NCBI GenBank assembly: GCA_028095005.1
Contig: CM051462.1
Coordinates: forward strand, 117,542,752 to 117,606,751
DNA from: Rhynchospora pubera
Lineage: Eukaryota; Streptophyta; Magnoliopsida; Poales; Cyperaceae
Direction of reading: 5' to 3'
Length of the DNA: 64,000 bases
How positions within the stretch are numbered: the first letter of the stretch is position 1; each line of letters opens with the position of its first letter. A model generated the notes under the pieces. It worked only from the letters and a program-made list of their open reading frames with translations. It ran no database searches and was not told the DNA's origin. Both the position numbers and the translations under genes were made by a program. Below are positions 35,369 to 48,291 of the stretch, piece by piece.

Positions 35369-37618
35369 TATGCAAATTTTTCGGATGTTGTTTTGGTTGT
35401 TGGATCGGATTTAGATCCGAATAGATCTGTCGGGCCCGTTACGACTGACTCAGTCAGCTAGGTCAGGCTGACTGGGTTTAGCCGTGTGTAATGTGGGCTG
35501 GATTTGATTTTGGGCCGAAAGAAAATAAAACTAAAAGTTGGGCCGGAATTTATTACTTTGAGCCTTCTTTGATCTATTGGGTTTTTGACTTATGGGCCGA
35601 ATTTTTATAGTGGGCTTAAATAATTCAAATTTTGTGGGCTTTTCTAAATTAGAATTTCGGATTAATATTAAATTCTAATTAGATGCGATTCTGTTGAGCT
35701 TGATTAAACGGTATATTAAAAGACTTAGACCCAATAATATTAGTCTAACCTCGATAGTCGGATTTTCGGAATATGATGAGATTAAGTCTGCTTTTCGAAC
35801 AGATACAGTGACAATAAATTATACAGATTATTCTGATCCCACAAAAATTATAAACTAATTATGTTTTATTGAATTTGATTTATTTCTGAATTTTGGATTT
35901 ACTGTATTATTGCCTGTATTCTGTAAACTCTGTTGTAATAAATGTATGAATTTGGATTTTGCTTTGTGTATGGATTATTATTCTGTTTAATAAACAAGCA
36001 ATGAGATAATACACTACTTTAGATTAAATTACTAATGATTGGGCAAGTAACTAAATTAATGAAGGACTTGGAATACTATATCAATCGTCTAGATAGACGT
36101 TTTATAGATTAACCTTCGTTCACTTAAAGAAATTATAGAACCCCGTTAACAAATCTTAACGGACCTTTAATCTATGATTGTGAACAGGGACAACTAGCGG
36201 AGCTTTTGCAAAACCCAACTCCGAAGGTGTGTATTACACGGAATCTTAATTAGAATTCTGGACAGTCGGTAACTTTAAATTCATGCATAGCATGTTGAAT
36301 TTTCGTTGGAAATTGCATTCTATTGTGCATATAGTCAATAGAAGCCCTAAATAAATGAAATACATGTTGACAAATCCCGATTGTTCAGTTGATAATACTA
36401 AGTCTGATTTGGAATATTCATTTGATTATTATCATGATGATTCAGACTTAATGATAAAGGTGGAATGGTTTCAAGGAATTTGTTCTATCAAAAAAAAGAT
36501 GGTTTTGACTTGATTAATGAAACCATAAATGAATTCCGTCAGCATAACAAAACTCTGTTATAACTCACTCATCCGGAGATAATCGGTTTGGGTCCCGACC
36601 CGGCCAGAGTCCTAGCGCTATTACTACTGAAAAATTTCCTATGTCTGCTCTGTACCAATTGGTATTATACCTTTGGTTTGGGAATAGTTCTCTCTGTTTC
36701 TGTCAAGCCTTGAGAACTGGAGTGTATGTTATTTTGTGATTATTATTTTGCTATGTTATGCTTGATTCTGTCTGTGCAACATACATATTTTGCAGTATGC
36801 CAGTCCTAGGCCCTTTTCGCCTAGTGCCTACGGTATGATTCAGTTCAAATTTCTGCATGAAAATTTTCAAAAGAAAATTTATGAGTTCGTATAAAGAACT
36901 GTGTAACTGGAACTAAATATCCACACTGGGAAATTAATTTCTCACTCCATTTGTTGTTTGTTTGTGCCTCATTAATTTGGGGGTTTTAGGAAATACGAAG
37001 CCATCCCAGGCCCGCGATAGCGACATTCGAGTGGTCAATCCTCAAGTTTAGAATTCGAATCCCTAGCATAGATGTCGATGCCACACTTCTTCTGTCCCTC
37101 GAGGCGCTGCCTGAGGTTTATGTTTATTTGTATCTTGAGTCACCTAATCCGGCTTCTCCTAGCGATGGCATGGTGCCAGAGCAGGAACCCTCCCCGTAAG
37201 CGTAAAAGGGAGGATTCCTAGTTGGGTTGGGTGTTGGTGTTGGTGTGTTTTGTTTTTGCTGTTGTGATACTGTTACTACCGTTGTTGTCGTTGTATTGCT
37301 ACTGTCGTGTTGATGCTGTTGTTGTTGAGTGACTTTTGTTTGGCGAGTGGTTGGTTGTTTTCTGGATAGGGCGGGGGTGATCTCAAAAATAATAATTTGT
37401 ATAATATGTATAATATTATGTTTGGAGCTGGATGATACAAATTCCCAGCTATGATGTAAGATAAAAATAATGTGAAATATAATCTGAAGTTTTTGTATAC
37501 AATGATTTTGGGATCTGTGACATTTTATTTGGGTTTGGTTGAATTTTTTTTTTTAACTAAACCGTCGCACTTTCGTCTTCTAATTGAAAATTAGAAACGG
37601 GGTGTGACAAAATAAAAT

Positions 37619-37949
37619 CGTGGTATTTATTTAGTGGCACTCTAAACTTGAGGCACAAAATTACTAATTATTTCTCAAAAACGCTTGGTATTTACTTTTA
37701 GGCAGAAAAATATTTAATTTGAGGATTCCTTTGATCCTTCCCAACAAAAAGATGATCCACCTTTGATACCGAACCACCGCACTAAAAGCGCCGGGTCTGG
37801 ACCACCACTATCGAGCAGCACTCATGTATCTGATGCGTTTCTATCCAAAATTTAAAATCCAAAAATGTTCTCACCCCAGATCACAATTTTGGACAGATCT
37901 GAGCCGTCGGCTATTAAGAATAAACGGTAACATCATTACATCAGCGGCA
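37619..37949. other. Intergenic spacer
   Basis: AT-rich spacer between the LTR-like block and the Mutator-type element. I see no gene, RNA or recognisable repeat in it. Confidence 0.4.
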
Positions 37950-38173
37950 ATATTCTATCGGGGGTGATAAGGATCATCCCCGATATTCATCATCCCCATC
38001 ATCCCCACGCGTTTTTCTATTTTTGGCTCTACGCGTTTTCTATTTCTGGAAATCACTCTGTTTCTCTCCCTGCTACGTACGCTCGTCCCCCTCTCATTCC
38101 TTCCGCGTGTGCTCCCCTCCCACTCCCCTCTCTCACAGACACTATATATTGACACTATATATTGATTATAATT

Positions 38174-38397
38174 GTTGAAGTTAATATATATAACTGTTGA
38201 AGTTAATATATATAACTGTTGAACCTAATATATATGCCAACTTCAATAATTTAAATATGCCCACTTTAAATATTACATTCAACATTTGTTGAATGTAATA
38301 TTTAAAGTGGGCATATTTAAATTATTGAAGTTGGCATATATATTAGGTTCAACAGTTATATATATTAACTTCAACAGTTATATATATTAAATTCAAC
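38174..38397. repeat. Near-perfect palindrome, two 111-bp arms
   Basis: The arms 38174-38284 and 38287-38397 are reverse complements with one mismatch and a 2-nt centre (TT) at 38285-38286. The outer parts of the arms contain copies of the GTTGAAGTTAATATATATAA word that also builds the neighbouring minisatellite. The sequence would extrude or fold as a long hairpin. Confidence 0.9.
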
Positions 38398-39010
38398 AGT
38401 TACATATATAACATATTAACTTCAATAGTCACATATATAATTTCAACAGATCCATATATACTTCAACAGTTACATATATTAACTTCAACAGTTATATATA
38501 TTAATTTCAACAATTACATATATAACATATTAACTTCAATAGTCACATATATAATTTCAACAGATCCGTATATACTTCAACAGTTACATATATTAACTTC
38601 AACAGTTATATATATTAACTTCAACAGTTACATATATAACATATTAGCTTCAATAGTCACATATATAATTTCAACAGATCCATATATACTTCAACAGTTA
38701 CATATATTAACTTCAACAGTTATATATATTAAATTCAACAGTTACATATATAACATATTAACTTCAATAATCACATATATAATTTCAACAGATCCATATA
38801 TACTTCAACAGTTACATATATTAACTTCAACAGTTATATATATTAACTTCAACAGTTACATATATAACATATTAACTTCAATAGTCACATATATAATTTC
38901 AACAGATCCATATATACTTCAACAGTTACATATATTAACTTCAACAGTTATATATATTAACTTCAACAGTTACATATATAACATATTAATTTCAATAGTC
39001 ACATATATAA
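38398..39010. repeat. 114-bp minisatellite, about 5 units
   Basis: The word TTTCAACAGATCC recurs at 38441, 38555, 38669, 38783 and 38897, exactly 114 bp apart each time. Each unit is itself made of shorter repeats of CTTCAACAGTTA and CATATATTAA. Units differ by only a few substitutions, so expansion is recent. Degenerate copies of the short word continue to about 39085. Confidence 0.92.
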
Positions 39011-39611
39011 GTTCAACAGCTACATATATAACTTCAACAGTTACACATATAACTTCAACAGTTATATATATTAACTTCAACAGTTATGAAGTGTGTAGAG
39101 AAAGAGGAGAAGGGTGGGGGGACGGTGTACATGGGAGGGAGGAGGGGAGGAGAGGGAGGGGGGACGATGTACGTAGCAGGGAGGAGGAGGGAGGGGGACA
39201 GTGTACGTGGGAGGGAGGAGGAGACAGGGGCGGATACAGAGGAGGGGAAGGCGCGAGAGTGTATGCGTGAGGGAGGAGTTAGTTACGTACGCGTGAGGAT
39301 GATGGGGATGATAGAATCTGAAGATGGTCCTAAGCAATTCCGATATTCTATTGCGAAACGCAAAATCTGCTCCGTTTTATTTATTCCGACAAAATCGCTC
39401 CTTTCGAGTTCCGTCAGGCATCATCTGTTCCAGGTCGTGCAACGCGCATAGATAGAAGCTTCAAGTGGATCCCACCTGACAGACCGAGTTTCTCTCGTCG
39501 GTTCTCGCGAGTCAAGTGAGGTGAGCGCACGCGAAATCTCCACTAGCTGAACCATTCCATACCGTGTCTGAACTCAGAAGAAACGGGAAGGGAAGTCAAG
39601 AGGGAAAGACG

Positions 39612-39630
39612 AGAGAGAGAGAGAGAGAGA
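39612..39630. repeat. GA microsatellite in a probable 5' UTR
   Basis: A short GA run about 40 bp before the start codon of the SVIP-like gene, and so probably in its 5' untranslated region. GA-rich leaders are common in plant genes. Confidence 0.7.
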
Positions 39631-39669
39631 CGATATATCAATCCAGCGCTTGAAAAAAGAGCAAATTGA

Positions 39670-41127
39670 ATGGGGAATTGCTCGTGCTTTGGTCCAACGA
39701 AGGCGGAGCGAATCGAAGCCGATCGGATCGAATCTCAGGATGCGCGCGCCAAAGCTGCTGAAGCTGCTCAAAAGAGGTCAATCAGCTTTCCCCTCTTTAT
39801 TATTGGTTAAATTCCTTCTCTTTTCAATAAGAACTAGTTCAGTCTTTATTGTATAGCTGATGATCGCTGCTCAATTATTGCAAAATACTTTCTTTTTTAT
39901 CTGTCTCTCTGAGTTCACTTTTGCTTGGAGACGAGGAAAAAGACAGGTCAGCTGTCTTTTTAATTTCAATTAAATGATGTTTATGTGTTTTTTTTTTGGT
40001 GGTGGGGGGGGGGGGGTGTCTATATTATGTCAAAATCTATGCTGCTTCATAATTGTATTTATTGCAAAATCTCTAAGACCACGTGCCACATTTCACAACC
40101 AAATTAAGTGACTCCACACCTTATGAAAACATTTGATTAAAAATCTGTGTTCTTTTCCAACAAAAAGAAGAGAAAAGGAACTATGCTTGTAGGTCCTGTT
40201 TATGGTTCTTAGTTGCCACAATGTGCATGCCAGATCATTGTTTTTGTGGGGGCATACAATAATAAGTCGGCAAGGGATTACCATATTGTCTGGTGCTACT
40301 CTTGATGTACATATTAATGCTGCACTGTAGATGACTGATTGACTGTTGAAATGGGGTATTACGTGCTGTCAACCTATCAGCCAAGATTTGAATGGTTGTA
40401 GGGACTTGAAAGGAAAATGATAGAAACTAGTAAGTCGTCATAAATCGCACATGATAATTTCAGATATTGAAAGGAATGGATGTCGTTATACATGCTTTAA
40501 CTACAAAGTTGGACCAAAAGTAAGGATTGAGTCTTGAGATTTTGTAGTACCAAATCACATTTCATTCATGCCTGTCTCACAATTGATAGCATTTACAGAA
40601 GCCCTTAGGCAGTTAATTTGAAATTGATAGCATCCATGACAACACTCAAATCCACCCCTAAGATAGAGAAGTACAGGGAAATAGATCGTAACAAAATATA
40701 TACTAGGATTCTCTAAAAGTTGACTAGGATTATTTTCAGGCAAGAGCAATTTGATAAGTCAGCTATTGGGAGAGCAGCTCGAGCTCAAATGGTAGCGGCA
40801 AAGAAACCGCAAGTCCAAAGCTCAGGAGAGCCAGTTCTAAAGGTAAGAGTCCCTTATGCTTTAATAATAATTTACCTGGACAGACTGATACCTCATTTAG
40901 GCTGTTGTCATATCCTGTACATATCGGCAATTCACACCCCATAAGTCATCATGTTCAGTTCTCTTTAGTAACTGCTATTTTTTCGTTTGGCAAAAAACCA
41001 TTAAAGATTAAGAAGATTTTACTAGCTGACACGGTGGGTTTTGTCTTTGGATAAATTGTTGCTATAGTAGAAACATTTCAATATCTAACGAGGTTCTATA
41101 TTGTGGATGCAGTGGCAAATGGGGTAA
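39670..41127 (+). CDS. Small VCP/p97-interacting protein (SVIP)-like, 74 aa
   Basis: Three exons: 39670-39776, 40740-40842 and a 15-nt last coding exon 41113-41127 (Trp-Gln-Met-Gly-stop). All junctions are GT-AG and in frame. The 74-residue protein begins MGNCSCFG: Gly2 is a good N-myristoylation site and the nearby cysteines could be palmitoylated, so membrane anchoring is likely. The middle (ARAKAAEAAQKRQEQFDKSA) is an Ala-rich amphipathic helix, and the C-terminus ends PVLKWQMG. This plan matches SVIP, which binds the AAA ATPase p97/CDC48 and restrains ER-associated degradation in animals. The plant role is inferred by similarity. The assignment is probable, not certain. Confidence 0.78.
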
Positions 41128-41674
41128 TGAAGTCATCACACTGAAGATGTGTTTGTAAATTTCTTTGGTAGATTTTCAGCTTTCTTAGTGATAGTTTGTT
41201 TATACTATTTATCTCTGTATGTTATTATTAAAAACTTGTTTTACATAAAATGAATTTCCAAATGCTATCCGTTTGACTTGGTATTTTGTTACGGAGTGAT
41301 TTAAATACGTGATCAAAGTGCCTGGAAATTTCATTGTACAACTTCAATATTGGTTGAGCTCGCTATAGCATGACTTGTACGTGTCATTTTGTTTCAATTT
41401 TCACATGGGACAGATTAATCTGTCTTAAATCTGCTCTGCAAAAGAAAGAAATGCACTTTGTAACTTTGTATTGTAATTATCTAATGCATGTGCTTTTTTT
41501 TTTTAACTTAATTGATGTGTGCTTTCTTATTATTTACATCTGCCCTTCTAGGTTCAGTTTTTACTACCTGTTGTAGGCCCAGATCAATACTAGCTCCTTT
41601 TTGCTTTTGTTTTCTTTTTTCCTTTTATATGTTTCTTTTTAGTGTGCCGCATGCTGCGGTGATGCTTGGTTGGG

Positions 41675-41715
41675 TTTTTTTTTTTTTTTTTTTTTTTTTT
41701 GGGGGGGGGGGGGGG
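41675..41715. repeat. Poly-T followed by poly-G
   Basis: Twenty-six T (41675-41700) directly followed by fifteen G (41701-41715). Similar T-run plus G-run junctions occur at 39988-40016. The exact length of such runs is unreliable in assemblies. Confidence 0.85.
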
Positions 41716-42377
41716 TGGTTTCACATTATATCCAACTCAAAATCATTGTACCGAGTGCTGTGAAAATGATTGGCTAGTTTGATTCGTTCAATAACATATT
41801 TTTATGCCATAAATATTAGTTAGAGAAATGCATTGTGGACTTAATATTAATGTATTGTCAAAATTAATTTGTCGTTCGTCAACATTGTTTTTCGGTGTAA
41901 ATTTAAAGCTCATTAAAAATGCAACTTATTGATAGAGCTTATGACAAGTTGACAACTGGCTTTTTACTATTGCAACATGATTTTTGACTAAATTACCCCT
42001 CAATCAATCTGTTAATCAAGTTATTGACAAGTTCTACCACTTGATTGATTGGTATTTTAGTAAAAAATATGTTGCAATTGCAAAAAGGCTGTTGCATTAA
42101 GCAATTCCCATATCAAGCTACCAAATGAATTTGATGATAACGTAACTCTTCAGTCCAAAGTTCAACGTATTGATTAGAGGCTTAGCATATCCGAATTAAC
42201 TCAAAGGAATTAACTGCAACTTTTGTGAATTATGAAGCATTTATCATTGCTCACTCTTTAGTATGCAACATGTTCCTAATCATTCTACTGTCTGCACAAT
42301 TAAGTACAAATGATTTTCTTACAAACTAATGCAATATTTTGATCTTAACTTTTTTTTTACCATATCAAGCTCCCAAC

Positions 42378-42654
42378 TAGGGGTGAAAACAGTCACCGTT
42401 TTGACCGTCCTTTCGTTTTGTCCAAAACGAAATGAAACGGTTAAAAGATTTTGGTTGCATTTCAAAAACGAAACGGTTTTTGAAACGGTTAATGAAAGCT
42501 TGAAAATGTTTCGTCCATATGTATTTTCGTGGTTTCGACCGTTTCGACCAAAACGAAATGGTTAACGCAAATGAGTAGTCAATTTCATTTTCAAAACAAA
42601 ACGGTTGACAAAATCGACCGGTTTCGTGATTGTTTTAGACGTTATGTAGCCCTA
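42378..42654. mobile_element. Ac/Ds-like non-autonomous hAT element
   Basis: A 277 bp element beginning TAGGGGTGAAAAC and ending GTTATGTAGCCCTA, flanked by perfect 8-bp duplications CTCCCAAC (42370-42377 and 42655-42662). The left end is nearly the maize Ac/Ds terminus. The interior repeats AAACGG and its complement CCGTTT about ten times on both strands, matching the known Ac transposase binding word. It encodes nothing itself. Short frames across it are incidental. Confidence 0.88.
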
Positions 42655-43229
42655 CTCCCAACTGAATTTGATGATGAAAAAACTCCTGTCCATAATTTCC
42701 AGTTTCCTACAATGCTCGTCTTCAATTAGTATTAGAACTACAACTTGACGGTTATTGTAAATTATTTAGCATTTAGCGTTGGTCAATGATAATCTTTATA
42801 TGTACAGCAAGTTCCCTATGTTGAATATGCATAAGCATAAGCTGCATTATACTTTTGAAAAATCAGCAACTTATCCTTATACATCATTCTACATTCTGCA
42901 TAATAGAAATATAAAGGAAGAGGAATTCCCCAAGAAAAAATGCAAATATTATATACTTACTAATTATTTATTTCTGTAATTAGTTACGTAATTTTTATTT
43001 ACTTAACAGTCTGTACTTTTATTTCCATACTTAATAGTATTTTTTTTCCAATACAGCAGTATACATCAAAATTGCACTCCCGTAGAATTACGTCAAATTA
43101 CAGAAAATATGACCTGATGCCATGGGCCAAAGGCCGCCTATGCAATACACCAGGTGGAGCCTCGTCGAATCAAATCAAAGCCCATAGTACCTCCCACTCC
43201 CAGTTGAACACGACTGCTTCTCAGCTCCA

Positions 43230-45600
43230 ATGAGCGCCACCACAACGACCACCAAAACCCACCGGCGGCCGCTGAGCTCTCTTCCCCCGACCGAATCCCT
43301 AGAAATAGGTCACGGCCTTTCTCTCTCTCCTCGCGTAAAGCTTCTCCTAACCTTCTTCCGCGCTGATGCGACTGTGCGACCCCTCGACGACTGGAAGCTC
43401 AAAAACGCGCTACTCTCTTTCCTCCGATCCCCGCCTCTCTCTCTCAGTCACGTCCCCGACGACGACCTCCTTCTCCGCCGCCTCCCAGACCTACACAAGC
43501 GCAAGCGCGACGAGGCTGTCGCCACTGGTACATTGTACATTCGCGATCTGTCTTTTCTTAAACCCACGGATGGAGAGAATGGAGGGGAAGAGATGCTTAG
43601 GAAGAGGTTTCTGGACTGGAGGGAATCTGTAGTTGAGAAATTAAGCGGGATTGAGCTAAATATAGAAGGCGTTAAGTTCAAGATGACGCTGGAGATTCCT
43701 GTCAGTGATGATTTCGAGAAGATGAAGAAATCATGGGAGGATTTTTATGCCTTCAAGTTTAACAACAGCAGTAAGGAGCAATTGCTTTGGTTTTGACTCA
43801 TCAAACCTTAGTTCCTTTTATTTATTAACTTTGACAGGGTTTATTCTCTTTTCTGAACTTTAGGTAACTTTATGCGAAGTTCAGAACAAAAACCTGACAC
43901 CATTGTTGTCAGAGGTGTTCCTTCCCGGTGGTTTGCGGAGCCACTTGTTCCTTCAAAGGCCTCCCAGATGGTCACACATACCATTTTTTCTGTTTTTGGG
44001 AAAATTAGGTATGTTTAACATTTTCTATCCTTCTTATGAGTCATGAAGATCTAGATTGGTAAGCTGCTAGATTGCAAAAAAGAACCATTGAATTTCTGGT
44101 TAGTTGCAGAGGTGTATCATCTGTTATTATTGTTCGTACTTCCGTTCTTTAAGGTATTATTGGTTATAAAAAAAAACTACTGAGTCTTTTCTTCATTTCA
44201 GTATAATGTGGAATATAAATGTGAATTGTAGTATTATTATTATCTTATAATTGGATATGGGTGGGACTTATGCTGGTTTTATACATAGGAATATAAATGT
44301 TTCTTCTGATGACAATCAAAGCGATGAAGCTGATGACACAAAAGGGGATCTTGTTTCTGGTCTTAATTGCAAGATTTGGGTCAGATTTGAGACCTATGAT
44401 GACTTCTATGGTGCCATGAATGTGCTTTGCAGTCGATCAATGCAAAAGGTGCCTTCTTTTTGTTTGTTTTTTTTTGTATTACTGGGACCTTAAACTTTTA
44501 AACCCATTTCAAACTTTCATCTGCACAGGTTGCTGATGTCAATTTCTTTTTGGATATTTGCAAATAACATCTCGCCATTGGGCTTATCTCATGCCTTTTC
44601 TTTTAAGCCCAGATAAATATCACTTACAATCTCCATCCCCAGTTTACCTCTCCCTGCCCGCTTAAAATTCACACTTACCTAGAATGGCCACCTGAACTCT
44701 GGTAAACTGAACACTCCATTTGAGATAATGAAATACTTACATATTTTGCTTGATGGCAGCTGTTCACATCTCTCTCTCAAGTTTTGACCAAAGTCAGAAT
44801 GTCTTTTGATTAGCTGTCTCAAACTTTGAAACTCATTACTGGAACCCATTGGGATGCATACTCCTTAAGACGGAATGAACACTCATTTACGTGGAATGCA
44901 CACTTGGTTTGGACTGAAATAAACACTTGCATATCTATTCTTTTGGAAAGTTCTCCAAAAGTGCATTGGGAGTTAGTGAGTTACACATGGGGTGAGAATG
45001 ATGGGGGTAACTATAACAGTCCTTTTATCTCAGTGAGAGATTTTTGGTTGGTGTTTAACTATTTTCTCCTAATCTGTAATGGAAAATCCCAAAACCCGAC
45101 TAAATAAAAAATTAAATCAAGAAAAAATAATTGCGGAGTTACTAACTATTTAGAATGCCGTTTTAAAACACAAAAAATTGACTGCAATTTAGTAATGTTT
45201 GCTTGACCCAACTTTGATTTTAAAAGTTTTAATAGAAGTATGCCGTTTGTAAATAGCACCTTTAGATCTTGGGTATTATACCAAATGTAAGCATTACAGC
45301 GTTTGATATCCAAAAGAAATCTTCGGATGTTTACAGGAAGGGTCTCGATTAAAAGTAGACTATGATGTAACATGGGACCGCGATAATTTCTTCAGAAGCT
45401 CGCAGCAGAAACTATCTCAGCCTCAGTTGAAAGAAAGGGAAAGAGGAAGAGAAATGAAAAGAGAAAGAGAGAGACAGAGGGGTTCTCAGCATCTACTAAT
45501 GGAGCACAGTAGAAATTCGAATCGGTTGCATGCCAACTTTGACAATGCACGTCGTAAAAGATTCAAGGTATATGATATGAAAAATCATTTTTACGACTGA
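43230..45600 (+). CDS. AKAP17A (XE7/SFRS17A)-like protein
   Basis: Four exons: 43230-43770, 43864-44008, 44289-44448 and 45337-45600, ending TGA after reading past a possible donor at 45568; about 369 residues. The N-terminal half holds the Leu-rich region and the CTLYIRDL-like segment GTLYIRDLSFLKP; the middle has an RRM-like part (PDTIVVRGVPSRWFAEP, then FGKIRNINV) and the WVRFETYDDFYGAM motif. Residue order matches human AKAP17A, a splicing-associated protein. The tail is Arg/Lys/Glu-rich (KERERGREMKRERERQRG) like other splicing factors, and KRFK could be a nuclear signal. The donor after 44448 (GTGCCT) is weak but keeps frame. The true end may use another small exon after 45567, so the last 10 residues are uncertain. 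Protein kinase A anchoring is not established for plants. Confidence 0.8.
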
Positions 45601-48291
45601 CTAGTATATGATAGTTCTTGGTGACAGGATATTATGGTCCTAAGTTTGTCCATTTAACATAGATTGGTGTGGGGACTTATTCCAAACCTAAGTTCTAATT
45701 GAAACATCTGTTTATTTATGTCATACTATAAACAGGATTAAGGTGACGAGTAAACTACTTCAAGTACTTTTTCCATTTTGGCCTTCTTCCATGATTTCCC
45801 ATTATCTTTGCTTGTAATATTTTAGGATAGAGAATAGGATTATTCTATATAAGGAAATTTTTGGGCAAATCTCATGAATTTTAATGTAACTGTAGGATGT
45901 GACAAAATCATAATGACGGTAATATTTATGAAGTAGTTTTTATGTAAAAATGACATTTTTGTTACTCTAGTATTTTTATTGTTGAGAATCGTAAGATTGA
46001 TAAAAAATTCAAAATACTAATAATTTGGTTTACAATCTGAAATTTTCCATGAAATGTTGTTTGTCCTTGTTTTTTTTTTTTTTTTTTGAAGAATGATGCT
46101 ATTTGTTCTAGTTAAACATCTTTCTTACACATAATAACAATGAACAATAAACAAGAGACCGTCCAGATGTCTCCAAATAAATCGAGTTTACAAACCAGAG
46201 AAAGGTAATTAGATTTCTGTTGTAACCTGAGAAATAAATTTCAATGCTGGCACCAGCGTGTATGATTTATCCCTATACTCATCTATTTCCACATGCTATC
46301 CGAAATGCTGATTTTCTAGAAAGACTTGTACAGAGACTACAAGGGTTAGATCTATTCTTTATTGGGTTGAGCCGAATTCTAGAAACTTGACAAATGCAAA
46401 GGGTATAGTTATCAAAATGATAAGACATTCATGTACTCGTGACGTATTGACAGGGAACTGCCAACAAACTAGATAAATACAGTTTGAATCATTTGGTGAA
46501 AATTTTCTTGGTACGTCTGAGTGGAAGCTTTATTAAGTTTAGGCATTAATAAAGAAAAACCTGACGATTTAATAGCTCATTTGAGTGGTTTTTTTAACGT
46601 GCTTAAAGTCACTTAATAATGATCTTGAATCTTGTGGGAAACATAATCTTCGTCTGTTAGTGCATTTTATCACCCGAGTTTGACTTCCATTCAGACGATG
46701 TAGACTTCCTCATTAAAGACTTCATTTGTGAGGACCGAAGACCGTTAATTTTCTATAACGTGTACCGTTGGTCTCAAGTTATTAACACTTTTCATATCTG
46801 AATTTATCTTTAAAATATAAATATCACCAGATTCCTGTATAAATAGTTCACTAAATTAGCGTTAAATTCTTTACTATTGGATTCGCTAGAGAGAATAAAA
46901 TCTTTACCAGAGGAGAATAAAATCCAATGTATTCATTTTATAAAATAATCATTTTATAAAATATATTATATATAATACCTAGTTAAGATATGCTTCCTCA
47001 AGTTAGATTCCCAAACTTTTTTTAATTTCTGTCAATTCATTTCCTTAGAAGCCAACATTCATTGACCCAGTTGCTATACTCTTCGTAGCCGAGAGATTGC
47101 CAAGTGCACTAACATCAGTTATCGTCTAGAAAATTGGATGGGTCCATGATACTAGGCCGAATTTGCTCTCTAGAAATCAGATGAACTTTATCTTGACAAA
47201 GAAAATCTTACATGCACCTCGTTTTCTTGATGCAATATGAACTAGATTTGTACCAAAACCACTTTCAATAGTACATGTGATGCTGAGAAATGCAACGCTA
47301 CAACTACATAACTGGTGATCTACAATTAAGGACCTCATAATTTATAATTTTATATTATTGAAATAAATAGGTATTGCTAAGAAAATTTACAGTGAAACAA
47401 AAGAGATGAAGGATGCAAGCAATAGGTTTAGACAATTTTACTGGTAGAGTGAGAAACATCTTCAAAATAGGTCTAGTTTAGCAAAAAATCACTATCACAC
47501 CCATTTTCAAGCACATTTTTAGGGCATAACATCTTGAGTGCTGTAGTTATATAATTGAGTTGACTTTCTAGTTTCTAGATGCACTAAGTCCGCTGTTGTA
47601 AACTTATAATCAATTGGATCCAATCTTTGAAAAGTCCAGATTTAACTCATCTCCATTCCTCTTATGGACTGGATGACCCTTGTTGCCTCGTCATTTGCAG
47701 TTAATAGATAACCACGAGGAATTATTCATTGCCAATAGAGATGTCAAAGTTCAAACATGACTAATCAGACGACAAAACACTTCATATATTTCGAGGAAAT
47801 GAGATTTGAAACGTTAGCAGTTGATAGTCCTTCATATTCTCTAACATTACATAGGACATAATTCACACCCTTCACAATTGTTACATCAATCAAAGTTAGC
47901 TTGAACCAGCTAATTATGAGTTTCTAATACACATCAACATTTCTTTTTTTAGTGAAAACTAGAAAAGCTTAAATTAAAGAAACATACTACTGATTGTCAT
48001 TGAAAAACAAGGGAGCCGAAGAAGCCCTTCTTGGACAAAATTTCACTCTCGAATTAATATTACATGAACATTTACAGGTGTACATGAACCCTTGAAATCA
48101 CAAAAAACTCGAGAGAAGAGATACTAAAAAAGGGGAAAAAAAGAAGAAGATCAACTTAGCTACCGGACTCTAATAGGCCGGAGGGACTTTCCCCATGTAC
48201 CCAACAAAGAGTGCAGAGCAGGATCTCCATAACTACTATAATTTACATCGATTTGAGAAGTCTTATCAAGCCAACAAGGGGAAATAGAGAA
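45601..48291. other. Intergenic region
   Basis: About 2.7 kb of AT-rich spacer between convergent genes. It probably includes both 3' untranslated regions. A poly-T run lies near 46070-46087. I see no further gene, RNA or transposon ends. Confidence 0.5.

Larger units (their letters stand above)
34433..37618. mobile_element. LTR-like block, probably a Ty3/gypsy solo or truncated LTR
   Basis: The block starts TGTGACTGTTTTT next to the satellite and ends ACGGGGTGTGACA. This ending resembles the end of the Tekay-like LTR in this window (GGGGTGTCACA in element orientation). There is no convincing open frame, no PBS after it and no polypurine tract before it. The first 650 bp are very AT-rich. 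Farther right are a GA microsatellite (35112-35134), a 57-bp tandem duplication (35254-35368) and GC-rich stretches typical of LTRs. The five bases on the two sides (ATTGG and AAATA) do not match, so an intact solo LTR is not proven. It may be truncated or composite. Confidence 0.45.
37959..39342. mobile_element. Mutator-type non-autonomous element with internal palindrome
   Basis: A 1384 bp element flanked by identical 9-bp repeats ATATTCTAT (37950-37958 and 39343-39351), the duplication length of Mutator-like elements. The left end begins CGGGGGTGATAAGGATCATC; the reverse complement of the right end begins CGGAATTGCTTAGGACCATC. The inverted repeats match along about 50 bp, becoming near identical over ATCATCCCCATCATCC and ACGCG. 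Inside are pyrimidine-rich (left) and purine-rich (right) flanks, a long palindrome (38174-38397) and a 114-bp minisatellite (about 38398-39010). Open frames at both ends are low-complexity His/Pro/Arg/Gly readings and not genes. No transposase is present. Confidence 0.8.

Noticed and set aside
34433..37618. Intact solo LTR with target duplication
   Set aside because: The ends resemble LTR ends, but the flanking five bases do not match; kept only as an LTR-like block.
37955..39451. His/Pro- and Arg/Gly-rich frames at the ends of the Mutator-type element
   Set aside because: Low-complexity readings of purine- or pyrimidine-rich terminal repeats on both strands.
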